The position numbers were made by a program, and so were the translations under genes. Below the pieces are notes generated by a model that had not been told where the DNA came from, did not search any database, and saw only the letters and a list, made by a program, of their open reading frames with translations. From positions 1 through 14,348 of the forward strand of contig JBJFDJ010000013.1 in the NCBI GenBank assembly GCA_051889975.1: DNA of 14,348 nt, in the 5' to 3' direction. This DNA is from UBA9845 sp051889975. GTDB lineage: Bacteria > Bacillota > Clostridia > Christensenellales > UBA1242. This document shows, piece after piece, positions 1-6,712 of this stretch; position 1 is the stretch's first letter, and each line of letters opens with the position of its first letter.

Positions 1-31
1 AAAAAAAGGTGGCAATCTAACCACCTTTTTT
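1..31. terminator. Bidirectional intrinsic terminator
   Basis: A perfect inverted repeat pairs GGTGG (8-12) with CCACC (21-25) around an 8-base loop. It is flanked by a run of A on the left and a run of T on the right, so either strand gives a GC stem followed by a U tract. It lies 3 bases past the stop codon of the minus-strand cvpA-family gene, which it should terminate. The right-hand T run would also serve a plus-strand gene ending just outside the window. Confidence 0.9.
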
Positions 32-34
32 GTT

Positions 35-790
35 TTAAGGAACGGGTGCTGGTTCTGGGCTACTCAGTGCAGGGAATAGATTGGTGATGACTTCTGGCAG
101 ATTAAAGTTTTCAACTGCCCAATCAATAAAGTCACAAACATACTGATATACCCATTTTGTAATTGTGCTGTTTTGTATCCATTCGTTTACGGTTGTGTTT
201 GCAATCAAATAGAACACACCCAAAACCAAACTTACAAGTATTGCACCTTTTAACAAACCAAACAAAAGTCCCATTGCTCTGTCTAAACCACTGATTGCTT
301 TGTTTTTTGTTAAAGCATTGAATAGTTTTGCCAGCAACAATATTCCAATTCGTATCACAATAAACATAACAACAACTGCAATCACAAGTGCAGCAACACC
401 TGCAATGCGTTCACCAATGTATTTTACAACTTCGGCGTCTGTTGTAAAAGTTGCACTATCTTCTATAAACAAATTGAATAGTCTTTCTTGAAAACTCAAA
501 CCATCGTTTGCAAGATAGGTTTTTAAACCTGAACCTGTTAGTTCTGTTATGCCACTTTCAAATGGTGTGATGGTAGGTGCTAGGCTTTCGGCAATTTTGC
601 CACCAATGCCACCAACTATGTTAAATATTTTATCCAAAAAACTAGATACAGGTTTTGCGCAAAGTATTGCAACTGCAAGTGATGCCAAATTCCCAAACAA
701 TGAAATAATTGTATTTAAAAAACCTTTCCATATGCCAATAATTCCAAACAAAACTAAAACACACAGGATAACAATATCTATAACTGCCAT
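35..790 (-). CDS. CvpA-family integral membrane protein
   Basis: The 251-residue protein fits the CvpA/colicin V production family. These are membrane proteins of poorly defined role, linked in different bacteria to colicin V export, envelope homeostasis and biofilm. Hydrophobic segments lie at about residues 4-24, 26-46, 128-157 and 172-198. The family hallmark, a Gly-Leu-Asp-Arg followed by Gly and Lys-Gly residues, is at 168-182 just before the last membrane segment, and the N-terminus (Ile-Asp, then Gly, Lys-Gly-Phe) is also typical. Residues 50-127 form a longer than usual soluble loop, and the tail is Pro/Glu-rich. The start is supported by TAGGAG about 6 bases upstream on the minus strand. 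The gene stands alone, with its own promoter (814-842) and the terminator at 1-31. No bacteriocin gene is nearby, so the colicin name should not be read as function. Confidence 0.85.
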   Translation of the reverse strand: MAVIDIVILCVLVLFGIIGIWKGFLNTIISLFGNLASLAVAILCAKPVSSFLDKIFNIVGGIGGKIAESLAPTITPFESGITELTGSGLKTYLANDGLSFQERLFNLFIEDSATFTTDAEVVKYIGERIAGVAALVIAVVVMFIVIRIGILLLAKLFNALTKNKAISGLDRAMGLLFGLLKGAILVSLVLGVFYLIANTTVNEWIQNSTITKWVYQYVCDFIDWAVENFNLPEVITNLFPALSSPEPAPVP

Positions 791-796
791 ATAAAT

Positions 797-803
797 CTCC
801 TAA
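797..803 (-). promoter_or_regulatory. Ribosome binding site of cvpA-family gene
   Basis: On the minus strand this reads as a TAGGAG-type Shine-Dalgarno about 6 bases before the ATG at 790. It is close to ideal and confirms the start. Confidence 0.8.
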
Positions 804-813
804 GTTTATTTTC

Positions 814-842
814 ATTATATCATATAGTTTTGCGTTTGTCAC
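814..842 (-). promoter_or_regulatory. Sigma-A type promoter of cvpA-family gene
   Basis: Minus strand: the -35 hexamer GTGACA (837-842, 5 of 6 to TTGACA) is separated by exactly 17 bases from a perfect -10 TATAAT (814-819). The -10 is preceded by TGA, giving an extended -10. Transcription should begin near 807, leaving a leader of about 17 bases that contains the ribosome site. This is the best-formed promoter in the window. Confidence 0.8.
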
Positions 843-945
843 TATCATTTTTAAAATTTTTTATTGTAGTTTTTTACAAAGAAAAAATCTAATTTAATTA
901 TTTACAAAAAGTTTAAAATTAAATTGCAATGTCAATATTAATATT

Positions 946-1437
946 ATGCAACATTTATTTCAGTATGATATAGGCAATAGGTTTTTAACAAGCAGTTTGT
1001 CAGCAAATTTGTTAAAAAGATTTGGCAAAAACGTGCCAACAATTGTATGTGTGGGAAGTGACAAAGTTTTAAGTGATATGGTTGGGGTTTTGGTAGCAGA
1101 TAAACTAAAAAAACTTGATGTAAACACTCGCGTATATGGTGGGAGCGACTTTGTTATCACATCTAAAAATATTGATTATTTGTTAAATAAAATTGGCACA
1201 ACCAACATTTTGTTTGTTGATAGTGCCATAACAAAAACAAAAAACCGTGTATTTTTTAACAACAAAGGCATAAAACTTAAAAACAACAAATTTTACAAGG
1301 GCGCAAGCATCTGTGCAGGAACAATATTTTATAAAGATAACAAAATTCAGCTTGCAAGCGTAGGGCTAAAAGAAGTAAACAATTTTGCAAATAATATAAT
1401 TTTATCCATAACAGATTATTTGTCTTTTTTGCAATGA
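946..1437 (+). CDS. YyaC/DUF1256-like protein (GPR-related spore protein family)
   Basis: The 163-residue soluble protein resembles the YyaC (DUF1256) family, which is structurally related to the germination protease GPR and found in spore formers. After strand 'TIVCVG' comes Gly-Ser-Asp (37-39) and Ser-Asp (43-44), matching the family's GTD...GD site. A second acidic strand ends in Val-Asp-Ser (91-93), where the family usually has Ile-Asp-Ala. The Pro-Gly loop usual in the middle of the family is not evident, so this is a divergent member. Its exact substrate or role is not established even for B. subtilis YyaC. No Shine-Dalgarno is visible upstream of the ATG, and no other ATG, GTG or TTG occurs in frame before the preceding in-frame stop at 895. 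It is divergent from the cvpA-family gene and carries its own terminator. It suggests a sporulating lineage. Confidence 0.72.
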   Translation: MQHLFQYDIGNRFLTSSLSANLLKRFGKNVPTIVCVGSDKVLSDMVGVLVADKLKKLDVNTRVYGGSDFVITSKNIDYLLNKIGTTNILFVDSAITKTKNRVFFNNKGIKLKNNKFYKGASICAGTIFYKDNKIQLASVGLKEVNNFANNIILSITDYLSFLQ

Positions 1438-1468
1438 CTTTTTTAATATTTTTTCATTGCATTTTTTT
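1431..1468 (+). terminator. Intrinsic terminator overlapping the yyaC-like stop codon
   Basis: GCAATGA (1431-1437) pairs perfectly with TCATTGC (1454-1460) across a 16-base T-rich loop, followed by A and seven T. The left arm contains the last sense codon and the TGA stop, so the terminator is embedded in the end of the gene. Read from the other strand no U tract follows, so it serves only the plus-strand gene. Confidence 0.6.
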
Positions 1469-1540
1469 ATTTGGTTGATTTTAATAGTATGTTGAAAATC
1501 ATTCAAAAAATTTAATATGTGACAAAAAATTAAACAAAAT

Positions 1541-2680
1541 TTAAAGCTTTTTTGCATCAGTTTCTGTTTGTTTGTTTGCATTGTGTGGCATTGTGCCCAA
1601 ATAGTCAACTTGTAGCTCTTGTGCAAGTTTTTTTGCATAATCTTCTGATGTTTTGTTAAGTGCCACAACAGCAATTGGTTCTGGATTTTTTAAAACCAAT
1701 TCGTTATATATACTATTTGCATTTAAAACACTGTTTAATGTGGAAAAAGTTGAGGAAAATGCAAACAACTCATGTTTTTTGTTGTTTGAAATATCTTCAT
1801 CAATTTTTTGTATGTCGGTGTGAATTGATATTTCCTCAAAATCTGTTTTGCCGTCAATAAATTCGTCACTATAAGCATCTCGATACGACACACAACAAAT
1901 TTTTTCTAAGTCAAATTTATATACCAAAAATGCTTTTTTGGGTATTGTGTAGTCATTATTGTTAGCGCAAAAAACTCTGTTTGTTGTCTTATTAGATATT
2001 ATTGAAGTTGATTGATATATCTTGTTTTTGCCAAATTCTAAAACGTTTTGGTCTTTTGCTGAAGTTCGCCAACCACCTTCATAAAGCAATTTGCCACAAA
2101 TAACAAAATCTCCATTTAGGTTTATGTCCTTGCTTGTTTTTGCAACGCCTTGCCAAAAGTTTTCTTTCATCGTCAAAAATTTTAATTCTCTTTCTAAAAT
2201 TAAAATCTGATTAACTTTGCTTTTTATTTGTTTGTAATATTCATCTTTTATGCCAAATATATAATGGTTGTGATATGTTGAACCATCTATTACAATTGGT
2301 TTTTCGTTAAAGGTAAACTTATTTAAATTTAAATCATCATCTGGAATTACAAATCTTTTAAAATTATCCCAAAACTCGTAATCAACATCAAAAAACTTAC
2401 CATATTTTTTTATGTTTTTATCTTTGCCTTCATATTTTACATTGCAAATTTCGTTGTAAAAATTTTTGTAAAGGTTGTTAAAAACTTCAATATAGTCATC
2501 AATTGATATTGAACTAATATTGTTAAATTTTGTTTTATCATATTTTTTAATCAATGTTAAATTTTTATATATTTCTTCACATAAATAGCAAAAATTTGAT
2601 ATTTGATTTTTTCTTTGCAAACTGGTGCAAACCTCATTTTCCCATTTGTTTGAAAACTCTCTAAAATTTTTGTTTGACAT
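1541..2680 (-). CDS. Unrecognised 379-residue protein
   Basis: I do not recognise this protein. It is soluble, Lys/Asn-rich and has no signal peptide or membrane segment, so it is probably cytoplasmic. The first about 170 residues look helical and charged. The middle (about 190-290) is mixed alpha/beta, with Gln-Ser-Thr-Ser at 223-226 and a Glu-Glu pair at 282-283. The C-terminal part has a hydrophobic strand (Ile-Ala-Val-Val-Ala, 336-340), a helix and a short polar tail. The Ser-Thr-Ser and downstream acidic pair faintly recall the R-S-E class of ADP-ribosyltransferases, but the resemblance is only a few residues. The frame extends upstream to 2716, but a promoter at 2699-2727 lies inside that extension, and AAAGGG stands 10 bases before the ATG at 2680, so 2680 is chosen. 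It is monocistronic; no terminator was found downstream. Confidence 0.75.
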   Translation of the reverse strand: MSNKNFREFSNKWENEVCTSLQRKNQISNFCYLCEEIYKNLTLIKKYDKTKFNNISSISIDDYIEVFNNLYKNFYNEICNVKYEGKDKNIKKYGKFFDVDYEFWDNFKRFVIPDDDLNLNKFTFNEKPIVIDGSTYHNHYIFGIKDEYYKQIKSKVNQILILERELKFLTMKENFWQGVAKTSKDINLNGDFVICGKLLYEGGWRTSAKDQNVLEFGKNKIYQSTSIISNKTTNRVFCANNNDYTIPKKAFLVYKFDLEKICCVSYRDAYSDEFIDGKTDFEEISIHTDIQKIDEDISNNKKHELFAFSSTFSTLNSVLNANSIYNELVLKNPEPIAVVALNKTSEDYAKKLAQELQVDYLGTMPHNANKQTETDAKKL

Positions 2681-2698
2681 AAAATAATTTCCCTTTAA

Positions 2699-2727
2699 AT
2701 TATAACAAAGCAACACCTAAAAATCAA
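2699..2727 (-). promoter_or_regulatory. Sigma-A type promoter of the 379-residue protein gene
   Basis: Minus strand: -35 TTGATT (2722-2727), 17-base spacer, then a perfect -10 TATAAT (2699-2704) preceded by TGT (extended -10). The predicted transcription start, near 2692, lies within the AAAGGG, so the leader would be only about 12 bases. The position rules against the more upstream ATG at 2716. Confidence 0.7.
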
Positions 2728-2932
2728 TATGTAAATTCTTAATAATTTTTTTGCTTGTAATTTGTTAAAAATATTGCACCAAAGTCTTGGCTAACAAACG
2801 CAAAACTAAAATATAATTTTTATTTGCAAAAAATCACCCCAAATAAGTTTGTTATTATTGGTTTTTTGTGATAATATATAAAATGCTAATAAATGTATTT
2901 TTATTAGACAAATAGGATTTAATATTTTAACA

Positions 2933-2938
2933 TATAAT
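2933..2938 (+). promoter_or_regulatory. Probable -10 element of ftsH promoter
   Basis: A perfect TATAAT lies 30 bases before the ftsH ATG, predicting a leader of about 24 bases that carries the ribosome site (GTGAGGG, ending 4 bases before the ATG). No good -35 is found at 16-18 bases; the nearest match, TAGACA at 2905-2910, is too far at 22 bases. The surroundings are very AT-rich, so chance matches are possible. Confidence 0.45.
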
Positions 2939-2968
2939 AAGATTATAAATAAAAATAGTGAGGGAAAA

Positions 2969-5233
2969 ATGGTAAAAAATAAAAAGGTAAGAAACTGGCT
3001 TTTTGCAATACTTGCTGTGGTGTTGATAATATCTCTTTTTTATGTTTTTTCAAATTTTAACAAGGGAGAACAAATATCATATCAAGAGTTTGAAACAAAA
3101 GTTAAAGCAGGCGAAGTAACTCATGTGTATGGCAAAGGTGCAACTTTTAGGATAAGAGTTGTTGATAGCAAACTAGATGAAGAAACTTTTAAAAATTCTG
3201 GTTATTCTGATTTTTATTTCACAGTTGCAAGCTCAACAGAAATTGGTCAAGTTAAAGAATTTTTGTATAACTATAACAACTGTTTGTTAAAAGTGCCAAG
3301 TTTAGATGCAGATGGCAATGTAAAAACAGATGGTTCTGGTGCTGTTATTTATGAAACACTCATTCCAGAAGCACAAATTGTTTATGACACTCAACCAGAG
3401 TCACCAAGCATAATATCAACAATAATGCCTTATTTAAGTTTGTTGTTTATTGGCATTTTGGCGTTTATGATTATTAAATCAATTATGGCGCAAAACAACA
3501 AGAGTATGAGTTTTGGCAAAACCAAAGCAAAAAGCACTCAAATAAGCAAGGTTAAATTCTCAGACGTTGCTGGCGCAAAAGAAGAAAAACAAGAACTCAT
3601 TGAACTTGTTGACTTTTTAAAAAATCCAAAAAAATATACAGACCTAGGCGCAAGAATACCAAAGGGTATGCTTCTTGTTGGCCCACCGGGAACAGGTAAA
3701 ACTATGCTTGCAAAAGCAGTCGCTGGCGAAAGCAATGTTCCTTTCTTTAAAATAAGTGGAAGCGACTTTGTTGAAATGTTTGTTGGTGTTGGCGCAAGCC
3801 GTGTTCGTGACTTGTTTGACCAAGCAAAACAAAATGCTCCTTGCATAATTTTCATTGATGAAATTGATGCTGTTGGTCGTCAAAGAGGTGCTGGCCTTGG
3901 TGGTGGCAATGATGAAAGAGAGCAAACTCTCAACCAGTTGCTTGTTGAAATGGACGGATTTGAAAGCAATGAAGGCATCATTGTTATGGCAGCAACCAAC
4001 AGACCAGACGTTTTGGACCCTGCACTTTTAAGACCAGGCAGATTTGACAGACAAATTGTTGTTAATATGCCAGATATAAAAGAAAGAGAGGCAATTTTAA
4101 GAGTTCACGCAAAAAACAAAAAATTTAGCGATGATGTAACCTTTGAAAATCTTGCTCGCATAACAAGTGGTTTTAGTGGTGCTGACCTTGAAAACTTGTT
4201 AAACGAAGCAGCAATTTTGGCTGGTCGCGACAACCGTCCAAGAATTACTATGACAGATGTTAACGAAGCCGCAAACAAAGTTATGATGGGACCACAAAAA
4301 CGCAGTCATATTGTAACCGAACGCGACAAAAAAATCACTGCATATCACGAAAGTGGCCACGCAATTTTGCACAAATTGTTGCCATTTACCGATGATGTTC
4401 AAGAAGTAAGCATTATTCCTCGTGGCATGGCTGGTGGATATACAATGAGCAGACCAGAAAATGACGACAATTATGCAACTGTTAACAAACTCAACAGTAT
4501 GATTTGCACATTTATGGGTGGCCGTGTTGCCGAAGAAATTATATTTAAAGATATTTCAACAGGTGCAAGCAACGATATTGAAAGAGCAACACAATTAGCA
4601 CGCAAAATGGTTACTCAATTTGGTATGAGCAAAAAACTTGGCTTTATCAACCTTGGCTCTACAAGTGAAGTGTTTATTGGCAGAGATTATCAATCACAAG
4701 TGCAATATAGTGACAAAACTGCAAGTTTAATTGACGAAGAAATGTCAAAAATCCTCAATGAAAACTACGCAAAGGCAACAAAATTGTTAACCGAAAACAT
4801 AGACAAACTTCACGCAATGGCAAACTTGCTTTTGCAACGCGAAACAATTTACAGCGAAGAAGTTGACAAGATTATGGCAGGCGTTTCAAATGAAGAAATA
4901 ATCACTGAAATGAAAGCAAAAGAAGACGCCGAAAAAGAAAAACTAGACAAAGAAAAACAAATAAAAGTTGACGAAGATCGCAAAAAAATTGAAGAACTAA
5001 AAAACAGAGCATTTGCAGTTATGAGAGAAAACGGTGTGTTAGATGAAGATGCACAATCAAGCGCCGAAAGTCACATCAAAAACAACGATGACAAAATAGA
5101 TGGCAATGAAACTGCAAAAGACGGCGAAAAGGCAGATGACGAAAACATAAAAGATGACCAAATTGAAAAACAAAAAGTAAAATCAGACGAAACAGATGAT
5201 GACAAATCAAACAACGCAAACGACAACAAATAA
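2969..5233 (+). CDS. ftsH: ATP-dependent zinc metalloprotease FtsH
   Basis: Membrane-anchored AAA+ protease that unfolds and degrades membrane and short-lived cytoplasmic proteins as a hexamer. Membrane segments are at about 10-28 and 148-172, enclosing an extracytoplasmic domain of about 118 residues. The AAA module has Walker A GPPGTGKT (238-245), Walker B ending in Asp297-Glu298, and the second region of homology with Arg-Pro-Gly-Arg-Phe-Asp-Arg. The protease domain has zinc site HESGH (460-464) with the third ligand Asp536 in the Gly-Ala-Ser-Asn-Asp-Ile segment. All key residues are intact. At 754 residues it is longer than the usual 600-650, because of a highly charged Lys/Glu/Asp-rich tail from about 640 and a somewhat enlarged outer domain. 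The ATG is preceded by GTGAGGG. It is followed after 20 bases by an anchored protein of unknown function, apparently in the same transcript. Confidence 0.97.
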   Translation: MVKNKKVRNWLFAILAVVLIISLFYVFSNFNKGEQISYQEFETKVKAGEVTHVYGKGATFRIRVVDSKLDEETFKNSGYSDFYFTVASSTEIGQVKEFLYNYNNCLLKVPSLDADGNVKTDGSGAVIYETLIPEAQIVYDTQPESPSIISTIMPYLSLLFIGILAFMIIKSIMAQNNKSMSFGKTKAKSTQISKVKFSDVAGAKEEKQELIELVDFLKNPKKYTDLGARIPKGMLLVGPPGTGKTMLAKAVAGESNVPFFKISGSDFVEMFVGVGASRVRDLFDQAKQNAPCIIFIDEIDAVGRQRGAGLGGGNDEREQTLNQLLVEMDGFESNEGIIVMAATNRPDVLDPALLRPGRFDRQIVVNMPDIKEREAILRVHAKNKKFSDDVTFENLARITSGFSGADLENLLNEAAILAGRDNRPRITMTDVNEAANKVMMGPQKRSHIVTERDKKITAYHESGHAILHKLLPFTDDVQEVSIIPRGMAGGYTMSRPENDDNYATVNKLNSMICTFMGGRVAEEIIFKDISTGASNDIERATQLARKMVTQFGMSKKLGFINLGSTSEVFIGRDYQSQVQYSDKTASLIDEEMSKILNENYAKATKLLTENIDKLHAMANLLLQRETIYSEEVDKIMAGVSNEEIITEMKAKEDAEKEKLDKEKQIKVDEDRKKIEELKNRAFAVMRENGVLDEDAQSSAESHIKNNDDKIDGNETAKDGEKADDENIKDDQIEKQKVKSDETDDDKSNNANDNK

Positions 5234-5253
5234 TTTACCAAAAGGAAAATGAT

Positions 5254-5871
5254 ATGGAAAAAGAACAAAAACAAACAGAATTAACAACAAAAAAACCAAG
5301 TGTGTTAAACAGAGTTATCAGTATTATCTTGCTAGTTTTGATTACTGTTTTTTCGGTTGGAACACTTGTTTTATCCGTAACGCCAAAAAATTACAATTTT
5401 GGTTTAAATGAACCTGCTTCTATAAAAATTTACACTTCAAACGATTCAATTAAACAATCAAAATGGTTAAAAGGTGCATCAGACGGAGTTTATGACAAAG
5501 TTATGGAGCTCTTTAACAACAGCTTTAACACAACCTTGTTAAACTCAATGTTTAAAGGTGTTTTGTTTGATTCTGCCAACATAGTAGAAGGCATTGAATA
5601 TTTTAGCTCTATCAAAGGGGATTATATTGAATTTCAATACAACGAAGTTCAAACTTTAACTTTAAATGGCAAAGAATATTCACCAAAATCAAGTGGCATA
5701 AATAAAAATTATGTTTCAGTCATAATTACAGTTGAAAATACAAACTCACTTTCAAAAGTGACAGCGTATGTTAGACATGGTGGCACAAACACAGATTATG
5801 ACTATTCAAGAATAAGATTTGAAAGTTACGCCATCCAGTCTCAATTATATGAATATATAAATAGTTTATAG
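5254..5871 (+). CDS. Anchored extracytoplasmic protein of unknown function, downstream of ftsH
   Basis: The 205-residue protein has a short Lys/Gln-rich cytoplasmic N-terminus, one strong hydrophobic segment (about 20-43) and an outward domain of about 160 residues. No lipobox or clear signal cleavage site is seen, so it is probably retained as a single-pass membrane protein. The outer domain has a helical first half (about 65-120) and a beta-rich second half (about 125-205) with alternating hydrophobic strands. I do not recognise the family. AAAGGA 7 bases before the ATG supports the start. It begins 20 bases after ftsH and ends just before a strong terminator, so the two genes form one unit. 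That pairing makes a role in the envelope, or as an FtsH partner or substrate, conceivable, but nothing in the sequence demonstrates it. Confidence 0.8.
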   Translation: MEKEQKQTELTTKKPSVLNRVISIILLVLITVFSVGTLVLSVTPKNYNFGLNEPASIKIYTSNDSIKQSKWLKGASDGVYDKVMELFNNSFNTTLLNSMFKGVLFDSANIVEGIEYFSSIKGDYIEFQYNEVQTLTLNGKEYSPKSSGINKNYVSVIITVENTNSLSKVTAYVRHGGTNTDYDYSRIRFESYAIQSQLYEYINSL

Positions 5872-5878
5872 TTAATTA

Positions 5879-5918
5879 ATCTATTGTGTTGTTTTGCACA
5901 ATAGATTTTTTATTTTTT
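5879..5918 (+). terminator. Intrinsic terminator of the ftsH unit
   Basis: A 10-base perfect stem pairs ATCTATTGTG (5879-5888) with CACAATAGAT (5897-5906) around an 8-base loop and is followed at once by a long T tract. It closes the ftsH unit 8 bases after the stop codon at 5871 and insulates it from the truA operon promoter about 30 bases further on. Confidence 0.92.
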
Positions 5919-5946
5919 TTAACTACTTTTTAATTTTGCTTTTTTG

Positions 5947-5955
5947 TGATATAAT
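5947..5955 (+). promoter_or_regulatory. Extended -10 promoter of the truA-suf operon
   Basis: TGA followed by a perfect TATAAT (5950-5955) forms an extended -10, which can work without a good -35; none is obvious at 17 bases. The truA ATG begins only 6 bases after the hexamer, where transcription would be expected to start (about 5962). The operon mRNA is therefore predicted to be leaderless. No Shine-Dalgarno is present between the terminator and the ATG. Confidence 0.7.
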
Positions 5956-5961
5956 TGTTGT

Positions 5962-6702
5962 ATGAGAAAGTTTTTATGTGAGTTGCAATTTAATGGCAAA
6001 AATTATTTGGGATATCAAATAAATGCAAATGCCAAAACTGTGCAACAAGAGTTGCAAACAGCACTAAAAAAATTGTTTGGCAAGGAAATCATGGCAGAGG
6101 GCTGTTCTAGGACTGATGCCGGCGTAAGTGCATGGCAATATTATTTTTGTTTTTGTGCCGATACAAAACTGCCAGCAGACAGAGTTGCTTACAAATTAAA
6201 CAGATTTTTGCCAAAAGATATTCAGTGCCAAAACAGCAGTGAAGTTCCTGTTGATTACAATTTAAGGCAAAAAGTTAAAAGCAAAACATATCTTTACAAA
6301 ATTTATGACGGCGAACATTTACAGCCACTTTTAAACAGAGATGCAGTGTTTGTTGATGGCACCTTAAATGTTGAACAAATGCAAGATTGCGCAAATGTGC
6401 TTTTGGGCAAACATAATTTTAAAAGTTTTTGCAACATAAATGCCGACACAAAAACTTTTGTTCGCATAATATTTAAAATTGATGTTTTAAAAGAAAAAAA
6501 TTTGATAAACATATTGATTACAGCCGATGGTTTTTTGTATAATATGTGTAGAGTTATTGCTGGCACTTTGGTGGAGTGTGGCAAAGGCAAACTTAACAAA
6601 CAAGATTTACAAAACTTGTTAAGTGTTAAAGATAGGTCTAAAAATTGTGCAAAAACAATGCCGGCAAAAGCGCTTGTTTTACATAGTGTAAATTTAAATT
6701 AA
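5962..6702 (+). CDS. truA: tRNA pseudouridine synthase A (TruA)
   Basis: Converts uridines 38-40 in the anticodon stem-loop of many tRNAs to pseudouridine; cytoplasmic. The 246-residue length is normal. The catalytic motif Arg-Thr-Asp-Ala-Gly-Val is at 50-55 with nucleophile Asp52; the usual following His is Ser here. Also present are the Lys-x-Tyr-x-Tyr segment with Tyr at 110 and 112, the Phe-Leu-Tyr-Asn-Met-Cys-Arg helix (191-197), Ala-Gly-Thr-Leu-Val-Glu-x-Gly, and the C-terminal Pro-Ala-x-Ala-Leu-x-Leu motif. The start is fixed by the typical TruA N-terminus with its Asn-Gly and Gly-Tyr-Gln landmarks, and no alternative in-frame start lies nearby. It is first in an operon with sufC, a sufB-like gene and a HEXXH protein. 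The promoter is so close that translation is probably leaderless. Confidence 0.93.
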   Translation: MRKFLCELQFNGKNYLGYQINANAKTVQQELQTALKKLFGKEIMAEGCSRTDAGVSAWQYYFCFCADTKLPADRVAYKLNRFLPKDIQCQNSSEVPVDYNLRQKVKSKTYLYKIYDGEHLQPLLNRDAVFVDGTLNVEQMQDCANVLLGKHNFKSFCNINADTKTFVRIIFKIDVLKEKNLINILITADGFLYNMCRVIAGTLVECGKGKLNKQDLQNLLSVKDRSKNCAKTMPAKALVLHSVNLN

Positions 6703-6712
6703 TGGGAGAAAT

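Noticed and set aside
549..794. Plus-strand open frame across the cvpA-family gene
   Set aside because: It is antisense to a gene with family motifs, promoter, ribosome site and terminator, and its own translation has no coherent features.
1470..1516. AT-only hairpin candidates (GATTTT...AAAATC and TTGAA...TTCAA) as a terminator for the minus-strand gene
   Set aside because: The stems are 5-6 AT-rich pairs and no U tract follows on the minus strand.
2681..2716. Twelve-codon N-terminal extension of the 379-residue protein with an ATG at 2716
   Set aside because: The extension overlaps a well-formed promoter, and a ribosome-site-like AAAGGG precedes the ATG at 2680 instead.
2717..2932. Search for a riboswitch or small RNA in the divergent region before ftsH
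   Set aside because: Only a 4-5 base stem around 2779-2793 and AT-rich runs are visible; nothing matches a known leader class.
3538..3925. Minus-strand open frames across the AAA region of ftsH
   Set aside because: They are shadows of the highly conserved FtsH frame, with no independent start signals.
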